NCBI GenBank assembly: GCA_017527905.1
Contig: JAFXPK010000053.1
Span: 1-64,000 of the forward strand
From: Paludibacteraceae bacterium
GTDB taxonomy: Bacteria > Bacteroidota > Bacteroidia > Bacteroidales > Paludibacteraceae
Direction: 5' to 3'
DNA: 64,000 nt
Shown here piece by piece: positions 28,952 to 38,231 of the stretch. The notes below the pieces were generated by a model. That model had not been told where the DNA came from. It saw nothing but the letters and a program-made list of their open reading frames with translations, and did no database searches. Made by a program: the position numbers and the translations under genes. Within the stretch, counting starts at the first letter, position 1. Every line of letters begins with the position of its first letter.

Positions 28952-28984
28952 TTTGGGGAGTCAGCCAAAAAGGATTTATCTTTG
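28952..28984 (+). promoter_or_regulatory. Promoter for the 82-aa protein
   Basis: TTTG (28952-28955), 21 bases, then TATCTTTG (28977-28984), both boxes exact. Transcription would begin near 28991, 22 bases before the ATG at 29013. This places the upstream ATG at 28953 inside the promoter and decides the start of the gene. Confidence 0.7.
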
Positions 28985-29012
28985 TGAAGAATTTTATGTT
29001 AAGCGAAAGATT

Positions 29013-29261
29013 ATGGCTTTGTTGGATAGTATCCGGAATGTGTTCGAGAACATCATTCCGACGGCGGACGCTGATGTCACGAAGAATTATCAAATCACCT
29101 TCACGGTGCAGGGGACAGGAGACTGGGACGGGTTCCACACCCTTAACATACCCGTCAAAGGAAAGTACACAGACGAGAAGGCCATACTGGCCATCCGTAG
29201 GGCGAACGGTGTGGAACGATCCGCGAAGGTGACCATCAACAACGTGAAGGAAGCACGCTGA
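29013..29261 (+). CDS. Small protein of unknown function (82 aa)
   Basis: The frame is open further upstream, but an exact promoter at 28952-28984 makes the ATG at 29013 (MALLDSIRNVFEN) the likely start. The protein is soluble and without a signal peptide. It has an amphipathic N-terminal helix, a central beta-like stretch (NYQITFTVQGTGDWDGF) and a basic C-terminal half (AILAIRRANGVERSAKV). I do not recognise it. It stands alone upstream of the pyrK-pyrD cluster, which has its own promoter, so it is probably a separate transcript. A role cannot be stated. Confidence 0.75.
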   Translation: MALLDSIRNVFENIIPTADADVTKNYQITFTVQGTGDWDGFHTLNIPVKGKYTDEKAILAIRRANGVERSAKVTINNVKEAR

Positions 29262-29283
29262 CAACATTTTTTCGGGGAGAGTA

Positions 29284-29314
29284 TTTCTCTTCCCCATCGT
29301 TTTGTATATATTTG
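29284..29314 (+). promoter_or_regulatory. Promoter of the pyrK-pyrD cluster
   Basis: TATATTTG at 29307-29314 is an exact -7 box. A TTTC lies 19 bases upstream (29284-29287), one base from the TTTG consensus. Transcription near 29321 would leave about 14 bases before the ATG at 29335 and would exclude the upstream ATG at 29302. Confidence 0.5.
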
Positions 29315-29334
29315 TATTGAAGCACATTAAGCTT

Positions 29335-30111
29335 ATGAAGAAACATATATTGGACTTGGACATAGTCTCCAACGAGATGTTGGGCGACAAGCATGTCCTG
29401 ATGAAACTGACCTCGTCGGCCGCTCTTCCCGAGATGCGCCCGGGGCAATTCGCGGAGGTGCGGGTGGACAATTCCGCCACGACATTCCTCCGCAGACCGA
29501 TCTCCATCCATTACGTGGACAAGGAGAAGAACGAGTTATGGTTGCTCATCCAACTGGTGGGTGACGGCACACGTAAGCTAGCCACGTTGAAGGCGGGCGA
29601 TTCACTGAACGTGGTGTTGCCTTTGGGCAATGGATTCTCCGAGCCTCAACTGGGGCAACGTTCCCTGCTGCTGGTAGGCGGCGGTGTGGGTGTGGCCCCA
29701 TTGCTGGATCTTGGTCGGCATCTGCGCCAGAAGGGCTATGAGCCCACATTCCTGTTGGGCGCACGCTCCGGTAAGGATCTGTTGCAGATGGAGCAGTTCG
29801 AGCGTTTCGGACGGGTCTGCGTGACCACAGAGGACGGTTCGCTTGGCGAGAAGGGCTTCGTCACCAACCATTCGATATTGAACAATGAATCATTCGACAA
29901 AATATATGTATGTGGTCCAACCCCAATGATGAAGGCGGTGGCCTCCTTCGCCACGAAGAAAGGCATCGACTGCGAGGTGTCGCTGGAGAACAAGATGGCC
30001 TGCGGCTTGGGCGCCTGCCTCTGCTGCGTGACCGAGACCCAGACGGGGCATAAGTGTGTATGTTCGGACGGACCAGTATTTAACATAAAGGATTTGACAT
30101 GGCAGATTTAG
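29335..30111 (+). CDS. pyrK: Dihydroorotate dehydrogenase B electron-transfer subunit
   Basis: PyrK is the FAD and [2Fe-2S] subunit that passes electrons from dihydroorotate dehydrogenase type 1B to NAD+. A ferredoxin-reductase-like fold is visible: a flavin-binding FLRRPISIH motif, a GNGF loop, a GGGVGVAPL nucleotide motif and a C-terminal cluster of cysteines (CGLGACLCC then a later C before SDGPVF) that binds the iron-sulfur centre. About 258 residues, the usual length. I use the ATG at 29335 ([10 protein letters not shown]) because the earlier ATG at 29302 falls within the promoter. It overlaps pyrD by 13 bases, which supports translational coupling of the two subunits. Confidence 0.95.
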   Translation: MKKHILDLDIVSNEMLGDKHVLMKLTSSAALPEMRPGQFAEVRVDNSATTFLRRPISIHYVDKEKNELWLLIQLVGDGTRKLATLKAGDSLNVVLPLGNGFSEPQLGQRSLLLVGGGVGVAPLLDLGRHLRQKGYEPTFLLGARSGKDLLQMEQFERFGRVCVTTEDGSLGEKGFVTNHSILNNESFDKIYVCGPTPMMKAVASFATKKGIDCEVSLENKMACGLGACLCCVTETQTGHKCVCSDGPVFNIKDLTWQI

Positions 30112-31010
30112 CTGTTAAGATAGGCGGGTTGCAGATGCAGAACCCGGTGATGACCGCATCCGGCACGTTCGGATACGGAGAGGAGTACGCTGATTTCATC
30201 GACATCAGCCGTATTGGTGCAATTATCGTGAAGGGTACTACCCTAGCCCATCGGGAAGGTAATCCCTACCCCCGCATGGCCGAGACCCCTTCCGGCATGC
30301 TGAACTGCGTGGGCCTGCAGAACAAGGGAGTGGACTACTTCATAGAGAACATCTACCCCCGCATCCGCAAGGTGCAGACGAACATGATCGTGAACGTTTC
30401 CGGGGCTTGCGTGGAGGATTATGTGGCCACGGCCGAGAAGATCAACGCATTGGAGGATATCCCAGCCATCGAGCTGAACATCTCCTGCCCTAACGTGAAG
30501 CAGGGCGGCATGGCCTTCGGAACGACTTGCGCAGGTGCCGAATCGGTGGTCTCCGCTGTCCGCAAGGCCTATAAGAAGACATTGATCGTGAAGCTCTCCC
30601 CGAACGTCACAAGCATCGCCGACATCGCGATGGCGGCTGAGGCGGCGGGTGCGGATAGCGTCTCCCTCATCAACACGTTGATGGGTATGGCCATCGATGC
30701 GGAGCGGATGAAACCGGTCCTCTCGACCGTAACGGGCGGATTGTCAGGCCCTTGTGTAAAGCCAGTAGCCTTGCGCATGGTTTGGCAGGTGGCCAAAGCG
30801 GTGAAGATACCAGTTGTCGGTTTGGGAGGCATCATGAACGCTACGGACGCTGTCGAGTTCTTCCTGGCGGGCGCATCCGCCATTGAGATCGGCACCGCCA
30901 ACTTCATCGACCCAGCCGTTTCGCTGAAGGTTGTCGAGGGCATCAACGATTACCTGGAGCGCCATGGATGCAAGTCCGTGAAGGAGATAATCGGAGCGTT
31001 AAAAGCATAA
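30099..31010 (+). CDS. pyrD: Dihydroorotate dehydrogenase (type 1B catalytic subunit)
   Basis: Catalyses oxidation of dihydroorotate to orotate in pyrimidine synthesis, using FMN and the adjacent PyrK subunit. The 303-residue TIM barrel has the class 1 motifs: [17 protein letters not shown], and [11 protein letters not shown] with the catalytic Cys that distinguishes class 1 enzymes from the Ser of class 2. The phosphate-binding end is [11 protein letters not shown] and AIEIGTANF. The pairing with pyrK shows the NAD-dependent 1B type, common in anaerobes and independent of the quinone pool. Confidence 0.97.
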   Translation: MADLAVKIGGLQMQNPVMTASGTFGYGEEYADFIDISRIGAIIVKGTTLAHREGNPYPRMAETPSGMLNCVGLQNKGVDYFIENIYPRIRKVQTNMIVNVSGACVEDYVATAEKINALEDIPAIELNISCPNVKQGGMAFGTTCAGAESVVSAVRKAYKKTLIVKLSPNVTSIADIAMAAEAAGADSVSLINTLMGMAIDAERMKPVLSTVTGGLSGPCVKPVALRMVWQVAKAVKIPVVGLGGIMNATDAVEFFLAGASAIEIGTANFIDPAVSLKVVEGINDYLERHGCKSVKEIIGALKA

Positions 31011-31058
31011 GGTGAGTCATAACATTCATCATATCAACAACATAAAACAATCGGACAT

Positions 31059-31583
31059 ATGAAAAAATACGTGTTATTCATCATTTTGGCGTTGTGCGCA
31101 CTTTCCGCACTGGCCGTGGCTTTCCTGAACGGCAAGGGAGACAACCAGGAGAAAAAGGATATAGAGTGGAAATACCTTTCCATGCGAAGCGTATGTTATA
31201 TGTCCGTGGAGTGTGTGACGCCAGACTTCTCCCCGGTGCAGGAGTCCATCTATGCGAACCGCCTGATGTACGGAGAGTTGCCGATGTCTTTCATACTGAA
31301 TTTCGAGACCAATGCGGATAGCGTGCAAGCCCTCACGTGCCTAGTGGAGTGTGAAAACGTGAAGATGGAGGCCGATTTGAAGGAGCTCAAGTTGGAGGCG
31401 TCGGACACGAGCAAGGTATGTTCGGGCATCTTTGTCTACAACCTGTCCGAATTGTCCAGCGAGATAGGAGTACCCGCCGTGATGAATATGATGAGGGTCT
31501 TCCCAGACAAGGTGGCGATATCCATCAAACCGACCTGCAACGGGAAAAAGCCTTCCAAATATATTAAAGTGAAGAAAAAATGA
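31059..31583 (+). CDS. Hypothetical exported or membrane-anchored protein (174 aa)
   Basis: An N-terminal hydrophobic segment (VLFIILALCALSALAVAFL) without a lipobox suggests a membrane anchor or signal peptide. The remainder is a soluble domain of about 145 residues with alternating beta-strand patterns and a lysine-rich tail (KPSKYIKVKKK). I recognise no family. It is 48 bases after pyrD and overlaps the next gene by four bases (ATGA), so it is very likely translated with the HAD hydrolase and perhaps co-transcribed with pyrKD. No link to pyrimidine synthesis is evident. Confidence 0.8.
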   Translation: MKKYVLFIILALCALSALAVAFLNGKGDNQEKKDIEWKYLSMRSVCYMSVECVTPDFSPVQESIYANRLMYGELPMSFILNFETNADSVQALTCLVECENVKMEADLKELKLEASDTSKVCSGIFVYNLSELSSEIGVPAVMNMMRVFPDKVAISIKPTCNGKKPSKYIKVKKK

Positions 31584-32209
31584 TACGTAACATCGTATTC
31601 GACTTCGGAGGAGTGTTGATAGACGCTGATTTGGAAAGCGTCCTACGGTCCTTTCGGGACATGGGTGTCGACAACATCTCCGAATACCTGAACCTTTACC
31701 GACAGAACGGCCTCTTCCTCGACTTGGAGGATGGCACCAAAAACAAGGAGGAATTCAACGAAGCCCTCCGCGCCATGACAGGCAGGAACATACCTGACGA
31801 AGCCATCGCCTCCGCATGGCTGGCCATCGTGGAACGGGTGGATCCCAACAAACTGTTGTACCTGGAGGAGTTGCGGAAGAAATACAAGCTATACCTCCTC
31901 AGCAATATCAACCCACACGTTTTCGAATGGGCCGAGACCCCTGCGTTCTCCGAATTGGGGCAACCGATCCACCATTACTTCGACAAGATGTTCGCCTCCT
32001 ATCAGCTGAAGATGACGAAGCCTTCGCGGGAGATCTTCGAGCACGTGTTGCGCACGGCAGGCATCAAGGCGGAGGAGACGCTCTTCGTGGACGATGGTGC
32101 AAAAAACGTGGCGACGGCGCAATCCATGGGCTTCCACGTCTATCAGCCACAGAACAGGGAGGATTGGAGGGAGAACGTTTCCCATATCCTGAGCGAGCAA
32201 AACGCCTAA
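31580..32209 (+). CDS. HAD-superfamily hydrolase (subfamily IA)
   Basis: A 209-residue haloacid-dehalogenase-like phosphatase. Motif I is IVFDFGGVLID with the nucleophilic Asp, motif II is LYLLSNIN, motif III contains the Lys in KMTKPSREIF, and motif IV is TLFVDDGAKN. The inserted helical cap between motifs I and II marks subfamily IA. Substrates of this group are small sugar phosphates, nucleotides or flavin precursors, and none can be named from sequence. Start codon overlaps the stop of the preceding gene. Confidence 0.9.
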   Translation: MIRNIVFDFGGVLIDADLESVLRSFRDMGVDNISEYLNLYRQNGLFLDLEDGTKNKEEFNEALRAMTGRNIPDEAIASAWLAIVERVDPNKLLYLEELRKKYKLYLLSNINPHVFEWAETPAFSELGQPIHHYFDKMFASYQLKMTKPSREIFEHVLRTAGIKAEETLFVDDGAKNVATAQSMGFHVYQPQNREDWRENVSHILSEQNA

Positions 32210-32378
32210 TAACCAAGGGGGAAGCACAGGAAAGCATGAATTATTCCTTTCGGGGGAAACGCAAATGGACGGAGTGATTGGTCGATGAAATATGCCGATT
32301 CGTCGATTTTTGTTTTTCGGTCAATCTGTTTTTACTAATTTTAAGAGTTTAATGTGTGCGAATAAATTATTCTAATAT

Positions 32379-33590
32379 ATGAACAAGAAGAAGGTCATTT
32401 TGATTGTCGGGATACTGCTGTTGGCGGTAGCCGCGTATTTTTTATTTTTCGGAAAGAAGAAGATGCCTCAAACCATCGTGAAGACGGAGTTGGTGGAGTT
32501 GGGAAGTATCACCAACTCGATCACCGCCACGGGAAAGGTGGAGCCAGTAACGGAAGTTGAGGTCGGTACGCAGGTCTCCGGAAAGATCGACAAGATCCAT
32601 GTGGATTACAACTCGAAGGTGAAGAAAGGCCAATTGTTGGCCGAGTTGGACCGTTCTACCTTGTCCACCTCATTGGAGTCCGCTAAAACAGATTATTCCA
32701 ACGCCATGAACGAGTACGCCTACTACAAGAAAGTATACGACAGGAACGTGGCCCTCCACGAAAAGAAACTGATCAGCGAGGCTGAGTTCGAGGAAATAGA
32801 GTTCCAGTACATGAAGGTCTCCAATTCTTTGCGCAAGGCTAAATACGAGGTGGACAGGGCAAAAACCAACTTAGGCTACGCGACCATCACATCACCAATC
32901 AACGGTGTGGTCATCTCCGTAGAAGTGGAGGAGGGACAGACAGTGGCCGCCAGCATGACGACCCCTACGTTGTTCATCATCGCTGAGAACTTAGTGGACA
33001 TGCAGGTGGTAGCCAACATCGACGAGGCGGACATAGGTCAGGTCAAGGAGGGACAATCCGTGCAATTCACGGTGGATGCCTACCCGAACGACAAATTCAC
33101 CGGTGTGGTTCGCCAGGTACGTTTGGAGCCTACCACAACCTCTAACGTGGTGACCTACGAGGTGATTGTCGACGCCAAGAACCCAGACATGAAACTGAAG
33201 CCAGGACTCACGGCCAACATCACCGTCCTCACCCTGAGCAAGGACAGCATCATGACCATCCCTAACAAAGCGTTGCGTTTCCAGATGGACGAGAAGATTT
33301 TGCCTCCGGGGATGAAGGTGAAGTACTTGGATCCAGAGGAGATACACGGTCCTACCGTATGGGCGATCGTCGATCGTGAAACGGCCGAGCAGCGTTGCAT
33401 CAAGACCGGTGCGAGCAATGGCACCCGCACGGAAGTGTTGGAGGGTCTGAACCTAGGCGAGCGTCTGATCGTCTCTTCCATCGAGACGGCCGATATGGAT
33501 TTCAAGAAAGGAAACATGCCACCGGAGGGAGGCAAGGGAGGCAACAGCCCATTCATGCCGAAACGTCCAGGCGGTGGTAAACGTAAATAA
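32379..33590 (+). CDS. Periplasmic adaptor subunit of an ABC efflux system (MacA-like)
   Basis: A 403-residue membrane-fusion protein. A single N-terminal membrane segment (ILIVGILLLAVAAYFLFF) is followed by the first half of a lipoyl domain (ITATGKVEPVTEVEVGTQVSGKI), a coiled-coil hairpin (about residues 85-170), the second lipoyl half (GYATITSPINGVVISVEVEEG), beta-barrel and membrane-proximal domains, and a Gly-Lys-rich tail. It would bridge the permease encoded two genes downstream to a TolC-type outer-membrane channel. No such channel is encoded here, so it must come from elsewhere. The three genes 32379-35613 form one operon with gaps of 9 and 19 bases. Confidence 0.93.
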   Translation: MNKKKVILIVGILLLAVAAYFLFFGKKKMPQTIVKTELVELGSITNSITATGKVEPVTEVEVGTQVSGKIDKIHVDYNSKVKKGQLLAELDRSTLSTSLESAKTDYSNAMNEYAYYKKVYDRNVALHEKKLISEAEFEEIEFQYMKVSNSLRKAKYEVDRAKTNLGYATITSPINGVVISVEVEEGQTVAASMTTPTLFIIAENLVDMQVVANIDEADIGQVKEGQSVQFTVDAYPNDKFTGVVRQVRLEPTTTSNVVTYEVIVDAKNPDMKLKPGLTANITVLTLSKDSIMTIPNKALRFQMDEKILPPGMKVKYLDPEEIHGPTVWAIVDRETAEQRCIKTGASNGTRTEVLEGLNLGERLIVSSIETADMDFKKGNMPPEGGKGGNSPFMPKRPGGGKRK

Positions 33591-33599
33591 GGGATTCAC

Positions 33600-34361
33600 A
33601 TGGAACAGAAGAACGGAAAAGGCAAGCCTATCATTGAGTTACGCAATGTGAGGCGTGATTTCGTGGTTGGAGACGAAGTGGTGCACGCTTTGCGTGGCGT
33701 CTCTTTCTCCATCTACGAGGGCGAGTTCGTGACCATCATGGGTACGTCCGGTTCGGGCAAGTCCACCCTGCTGAACGCCTTGGGATGCTTGGACACGCCT
33801 ACGTCAGGCGAATATTACCTGGACGGTGTGGAGGTGCGTTCCATGGGAAAGAACGAGCGCGCCATCCTGCGCAACCGCAAGATCGGTTTCGTGTTCCAGA
33901 ACTATAATCTTTTAGCCAAGACCACTTCCGTGGAGAATGTAGAGTTGCCATTGATGTATAACTCATCCATCTCAGACGAGGAACGGTATGAACGTGCGGT
34001 GAACGCCTTGAAGGCCGTCGGCTTGGGCGAGCGGTTGAACCACAAGTCCAACCAAATGTCGGGTGGTCAGCAGCAGCGTGTGGCGATCGCCCGCGCGTTG
34101 GTCAACGATCCCGTCATCATTCTGGCGGACGAGGCGACGGGTAACTTGGACTCCCGCACATCCTTCGAGATACTAGTGCTCTTCCAAGAGCTACACGCCA
34201 AGGGCAGAACAATCATCTTCGTGACCCACAACCCTGAATTGTCCCAGTACAGCAGCCGAAACATCCGTCTGCGGGATGGTCAGGTGATAGAGGACACATA
34301 CAATGACAACATAGCGTCGGCGAAGGAGGCTTTGGCGGCATTGCCAGTCCAAAAAGACTAA
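33600..34361 (+). CDS. ABC transporter ATP-binding protein (MacB/LolD-type)
   Basis: A 253-residue nucleotide-binding subunit. Walker A is GTSGSGKSTL, the Q-loop is FVFQNYNLL, the signature is MSGGQQQRVAIARAL, Walker B is VIILADEAT, and the H-loop is FVTHN. The FQNYNLLAKTT region and overall length fit the LolD/MacB-like group that partners with FtsX-type permeases. Here the ATPase and permease are separate genes, whereas E. coli MacB is a fusion. It would power export of peptides, lipids or drugs through the MacA-like adaptor. Confidence 0.95.
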   Translation: MEQKNGKGKPIIELRNVRRDFVVGDEVVHALRGVSFSIYEGEFVTIMGTSGSGKSTLLNALGCLDTPTSGEYYLDGVEVRSMGKNERAILRNRKIGFVFQNYNLLAKTTSVENVELPLMYNSSISDEERYERAVNALKAVGLGERLNHKSNQMSGGQQQRVAIARALVNDPVIILADEATGNLDSRTSFEILVLFQELHAKGRTIIFVTHNPELSQYSSRNIRLRDGQVIEDTYNDNIASAKEALAALPVQKD

Positions 34362-34380
34362 CCGATAAAAGGAGGTTATT

Positions 34381-35613
34381 ATGAATCTTTCGAATCTTTT
34401 CAAGATTGCGCTTAGAGCAATTAGCAATAATAAGTTGAGGTCATTCCTGACGATGTTGGGTATCATCATCGGTGTGGCCTCCGTCATCGCCATGCTGGCG
34501 ATCGGACAGGGCTCTAAGAAGAGCATTCAGGAGCAGATCTCCGAGATGGGCTCCAACATGATTATGGTCCACCCGGGCAACAACGACCGTATGCGGGGAG
34601 GAGGCGCACGTATGAACTCCTCCGAGATGCAGACGTTGAAGAACGCCGACTATGAGGACATCGCCAACAAATGTACCCATTACGTGGCGTATGTCTCCCC
34701 GACCGTGAGCGGTAGCGGACAGATGATTTACGGCAACAACAACTACCCTACATCCGTCACGGGTGTCTCTTTGGATTACCTGGAAATCAGAAAGTTAACC
34801 ATAGACAAGGGCGACATGTTCACCGAGCAGGACATCGCTTCCTCCGCCAAGGTGTGCGTCATCGGGAAGACCATCGTCGACAACCTCTTCCCTGACCAGG
34901 AAGAGCCAGTCGGGAAGGTGGTACGCTTCGGCAAAGTACCTTTCACCGTGGTGGGCGTGCTTGCCGCAAAGGGTTACAACAGCATGGGGCAAGACCAGGA
35001 TGCGGTGGTGCTAGCCCCTTACACGACGATACAGAAAAGGGTGAGCAACATCACCTACCTGAACAGCATCTACGCCTCCGCCAAGTCGGAAGACCTTACG
35101 AGCAAAGCGATTGAGGAGATCTCGGAGGTGCTGAGGACGAACCACAAGATCAGGGAGGGTGCGGAAGATGACTTCTCCGTCCGTTCCCAAGAGGAGTTGA
35201 GCTCCATGATGACCTCCACGACAGACATGATGACGGTTCTTCTAGCCTGCATAGCGGGCATCTCCCTCGTGGTGGGAGGTATCGGCATCATGAACATCAT
35301 GTACGTCTCCGTAACGGAGCGCACAAGGGAAATCGGTCTACGCATGTCCGTGGGAGCCAGGGGGATCGATATCCTCTCCCAGTTCTTGATAGAGGCCATT
35401 CTGATCAGTGTGACAGGTGGTCTGATCGGCGTGGTCGTCGGTGTCGGCGCCTCATACGCCTTGCAGCTCGCATTGGGTTGGCCTATCTACATCCAGCCAT
35501 ACTCCGTGCTGCTCTCCTTCCTAGTGTGTACGCTGACAGGCGTCTTCTTCGGCTGGTATCCTGCCAAACGGGCATCCGAATTGGATCCAATCGAAGCTAT
35601 CAGATACGAGTAA
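34381..35613 (+). CDS. ABC transporter permease (MacB/FtsX-type)
   Basis: A 410-residue permease with one N-terminal membrane segment (FLTMLGIIIGVASVIAMLAIG), a large periplasmic domain of about 230 residues, and three C-terminal segments. The motif GGIGIMNIMYVSVTERTREIG and the closing WYPAKRASELDPIEAIRYE are typical of MacB-type permeases. A GG-rich N-terminal part of the periplasmic domain (NNDRMRGGGARM) is present. It completes the tripartite set with the two genes upstream. Confidence 0.95.
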   Translation: MNLSNLFKIALRAISNNKLRSFLTMLGIIIGVASVIAMLAIGQGSKKSIQEQISEMGSNMIMVHPGNNDRMRGGGARMNSSEMQTLKNADYEDIANKCTHYVAYVSPTVSGSGQMIYGNNNYPTSVTGVSLDYLEIRKLTIDKGDMFTEQDIASSAKVCVIGKTIVDNLFPDQEEPVGKVVRFGKVPFTVVGVLAAKGYNSMGQDQDAVVLAPYTTIQKRVSNITYLNSIYASAKSEDLTSKAIEEISEVLRTNHKIREGAEDDFSVRSQEELSSMMTSTTDMMTVLLACIAGISLVVGGIGIMNIMYVSVTERTREIGLRMSVGARGIDILSQFLIEAILISVTGGLIGVVVGVGASYALQLALGWPIYIQPYSVLLSFLVCTLTGVFFGWYPAKRASELDPIEAIRYE

Positions 35614-35674
35614 ACGGTGCAGTTCACACATAGATTACGCTTTATCAATCGACTGACATTAAAAACTAGAAAAC

Positions 35675-36508
35675 ATGTCATTAACAAGACTATTCGCACT
35701 ACTGTTCATTCCACTTATGGTCAGTTGCTCCCTCTTCGATTCAGGAAAGAGCGATAGGGAGAAGGCCGGGCTCAAGGGGAAAGTGAAGACCCTTACCGAA
35801 TATGAAGGCGTGGTGGAATCAGACAATTTGGTGCAAGGGAAAATCATCTGCAGGACCACCTTCGACGAGCGGGGCAACCAGACGAATGTTGAACTATTCA
35901 ATGAGGAAGGCAATATATACCAGAAGAGGAACACCGAATTTGACGAGAACAACCACAAGACCATTTCTCAAGTGTATGATGAGGAGGGCGCATTGGAAAG
36001 AACCTTGGTGTTCTCCTACAACGAAAACGGGTATATGACGGAGTGCGAAGACTTTAGCAACAGAGGCATCCTGATGTACCGGGCGAACAACACCTACGAC
36101 GAATTTGGCCGACTGACAGAGAACCTCATCACCACCTCCGATGGCAAGTTCATCAGCAAGACCACCATGGCATACGATGAGTTTGGCAACGACACGCTAC
36201 TTACCACCTTCTCCGACCAATCCACCGTCTCGCAAAAGGAATACAGGGATTACGACGCAAATGGCAATGTGTCGGAGCTGAATGTCTACGACTCCTTGGA
36301 CATGCATCTCTCACAGGAGACTTACCTGTATGACAAAGACGGAAACATGACGGAGAGATGCACCTACTCGGGCTATTCCGTGCTGGAGGAGAAAGCGATC
36401 ATCCGCTACGACGAATACGATTGGTGCGGCAACTACCGCAAGGCACTGCTCTATGACAAGGATTCCACCCTTTCGGGCGGCACATTCCGCAAGTTCGAGT
36501 ATTATTGA
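35675..36508 (+). CDS. Lipoprotein with YD-like repeats (277 aa)
   Basis: A lipoprotein signal peptide ends in LMVSC, so the mature protein starts at Cys18 and is lipid-anchored. The rest is a series of about nine repeats of 20-25 residues with the pattern Y/F-D-E/x-x-G/N-x-x-T (for instance TYDEFGRLTENL, AYDEFGND, DYDANGNVSEL, LYDKDGNMTE), the RHS/YD-repeat type of beta-strand that makes large hollow shells in RHS proteins. At this length it would make only part of a shell. There is no toxin domain. It follows the ABC efflux operon by 61 bases and could be read with it. Confidence 0.85.
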   Translation: MSLTRLFALLFIPLMVSCSLFDSGKSDREKAGLKGKVKTLTEYEGVVESDNLVQGKIICRTTFDERGNQTNVELFNEEGNIYQKRNTEFDENNHKTISQVYDEEGALERTLVFSYNENGYMTECEDFSNRGILMYRANNTYDEFGRLTENLITTSDGKFISKTTMAYDEFGNDTLLTTFSDQSTVSQKEYRDYDANGNVSELNVYDSLDMHLSQETYLYDKDGNMTERCTYSGYSVLEEKAIIRYDEYDWCGNYRKALLYDKDSTLSGGTFRKFEYY

Positions 36509-36585
36509 TCCTTGGTGTGACACACCTGCACAACGGTGAATCCATCCCTGCCAAGGAACTTTTCAGTCCACACCGTCGCATTTGA

Positions 36586-36617
36586 TTTGTCGGTTTGATA
36601 TTTTTTACCTACCTTTG
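36586..36617 (+). promoter_or_regulatory. Canonical Bacteroidota promoter upstream of the YifB-type gene
   Basis: TTTG at 36586-36589, exactly 20 bases, then TACCTTTG at 36610-36617. Both boxes match the consensus fully. Transcription would start near 36624, leaving about 66 bases before the ATG at 36690. Confidence 0.75.
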
Positions 36618-36689
36618 TGTCATACGTTTGCGAAAAAAGCTTGTTTGCCTGTTTCGTGAAAGTTTACTTGTTAATAATACGTTGATAAA

Positions 36690-38228
36690 ATGTTAGTAAA
36701 GACTTTTGGCGCTGCTGTGCAAGGCATAGACGCCACGATTATCACCATTGAGGTGAATGTGTCGCAAGGTATCCGTTTCATGTTGGTGGGTTTGCCCGAC
36801 AACGCTATCAAGGAGAGCCACGAACGGATTATCTCCGCCATTCAGTATTGCGGAATGAAGTTTCCTCATTTCCAAGTTATTATCAATATGGCCCCGGCCG
36901 ACATCCGAAAGGAGGGCTCCGCCTACGACCTGCCACTCGCCATCGGTATCTTGGCGGGTGCGGGGGACATCCTCTCGGACGAGCTGGATCGGTACGTCAT
37001 CATGGGCGAACTCTCACTGGACGGCACGCTACAGCCTATCAAGGGCGCCCTTCCCATCGCCATAAAGGCTAGGCAGGAGGGCTACAAGGGGCTGATCCTG
37101 CCAGCGGAGAACGCAAACGAGGCGGCGGTGGTGAACAACCTGGAGGTGTATGGCGCGGTGAACCTCATGGAGGTGATCGATTTCCTGAACAAGAAGCGGG
37201 AAATCACGCCAACCGTCATCGACACCCGCAAGGAATTCTTCTCGCACCTAGGACAATTTGAGATCGATTTCTCGGATGTCAGGGGACAGGAGAATGTGAA
37301 GCGAGCATTCGAGGTGGCGGCAGCCGGTGGACACAACCTGATTCTCGTCGGACCTCCCGGTGCGGGCAAGTCCATGTTGGCGAAACGCATCCCGACCATC
37401 CTGCCTCCCTTCACGCTCTACGAGGCGCTGGAGACGACCAAGATCCATTCCGTGGCGGGCAAGATAGGGAAAGAGACCTCACTCATGACAGAGCGTCCGT
37501 TCCGCTCTCCGCACCACACCATCTCGGACGTCGCATTGGTAGGCGGAGGAGGCAATCCGCAGCCTGGGGAAATATCCTTGGCGCACAATGGAGTGCTCTT
37601 CCTCGATGAGCTTCCGGAGTTCAAACGCACCGTTTTGGAGGTGATGCGTCAGCCGTTGGAGGACCGTAGGATCACCATCTCCAGAGCACGCTCCACAGTA
37701 GAGTTTCCCGCCAGTTTCATGCTGGTGGCGGCCATGAACCCTTGTCCGTGCGGCTACTACAACCATCCGACCCGTGAGTGTGTCTGCGGACCAGGCGTGG
37801 TGCAGAAATACCTCAGCCGCATCTCCGGTCCGCTGTTGGACCGTATCGACATCCACATCGAGGTGGTGCCAGTCCCTTTCGAGAAACTCTCCGAGTGCCA
37901 GCCGTCCGAGACGAGCGAGCAGATACGTGAACGGGTCATACAGGCCAGGAACATACAGTTGGAGCGTTTCAAGGAAGAAAAAGGGGTGCACTGCAACGCA
38001 CAAATGACCTCCAAGATGTTGCACAAGTATGCGCAGTTGGGCGATGAGGCCGCCGCCCGACTGAAGTCCGCCATGCTGAAACTGAACCTCTCCGCCCGCG
38101 CCTACGACAGAATCCTCAAGGTGGCCCGCACCATAGCGGACCTGGACCATTCCGAGAACGTGGAGGCGAGGCATATCTCCGAGGCGATCAATTACAGGAA
38201 CCTGGATAGAGAGGGATGGGCTGGATGA
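36690..38228 (+). CDS. YifB/ComM-family Mg-chelatase-like AAA+ ATPase
   Basis: A 512-residue protein with the ChlI N-terminal ribosomal-S5-like domain (VGLPDNAIKESHERI), an AAA+ core with Walker A GPPGAGKSMLAKR and Walker B LFLDELPEF, a sensor region (AAMNPCPCGYYNHP with zinc-like cysteines) and the C-terminal Mg-chelatase helical domain (LSARAYDRILKVARTIADL). ComM in naturally transformable bacteria is a hexameric helicase that drives branch migration during integration of incoming DNA; the family is also widespread in non-competent species. No competence gene is adjacent. It has its own canonical promoter. Confidence 0.96.
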   Translation: MLVKTFGAAVQGIDATIITIEVNVSQGIRFMLVGLPDNAIKESHERIISAIQYCGMKFPHFQVIINMAPADIRKEGSAYDLPLAIGILAGAGDILSDELDRYVIMGELSLDGTLQPIKGALPIAIKARQEGYKGLILPAENANEAAVVNNLEVYGAVNLMEVIDFLNKKREITPTVIDTRKEFFSHLGQFEIDFSDVRGQENVKRAFEVAAAGGHNLILVGPPGAGKSMLAKRIPTILPPFTLYEALETTKIHSVAGKIGKETSLMTERPFRSPHHTISDVALVGGGGNPQPGEISLAHNGVLFLDELPEFKRTVLEVMRQPLEDRRITISRARSTVEFPASFMLVAAMNPCPCGYYNHPTRECVCGPGVVQKYLSRISGPLLDRIDIHIEVVPVPFEKLSECQPSETSEQIRERVIQARNIQLERFKEEKGVHCNAQMTSKMLHKYAQLGDEAAARLKSAMLKLNLSARAYDRILKVARTIADLDHSENVEARHISEAINYRNLDREGWAG

Positions 38229-38231
38229 AGA

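Noticed and set aside
28846-29232. Plus-strand frame of 128 codons
   Set aside because: Out of frame with the promoter-supported 82-aa gene and starts upstream of that promoter; composition unlike a protein.
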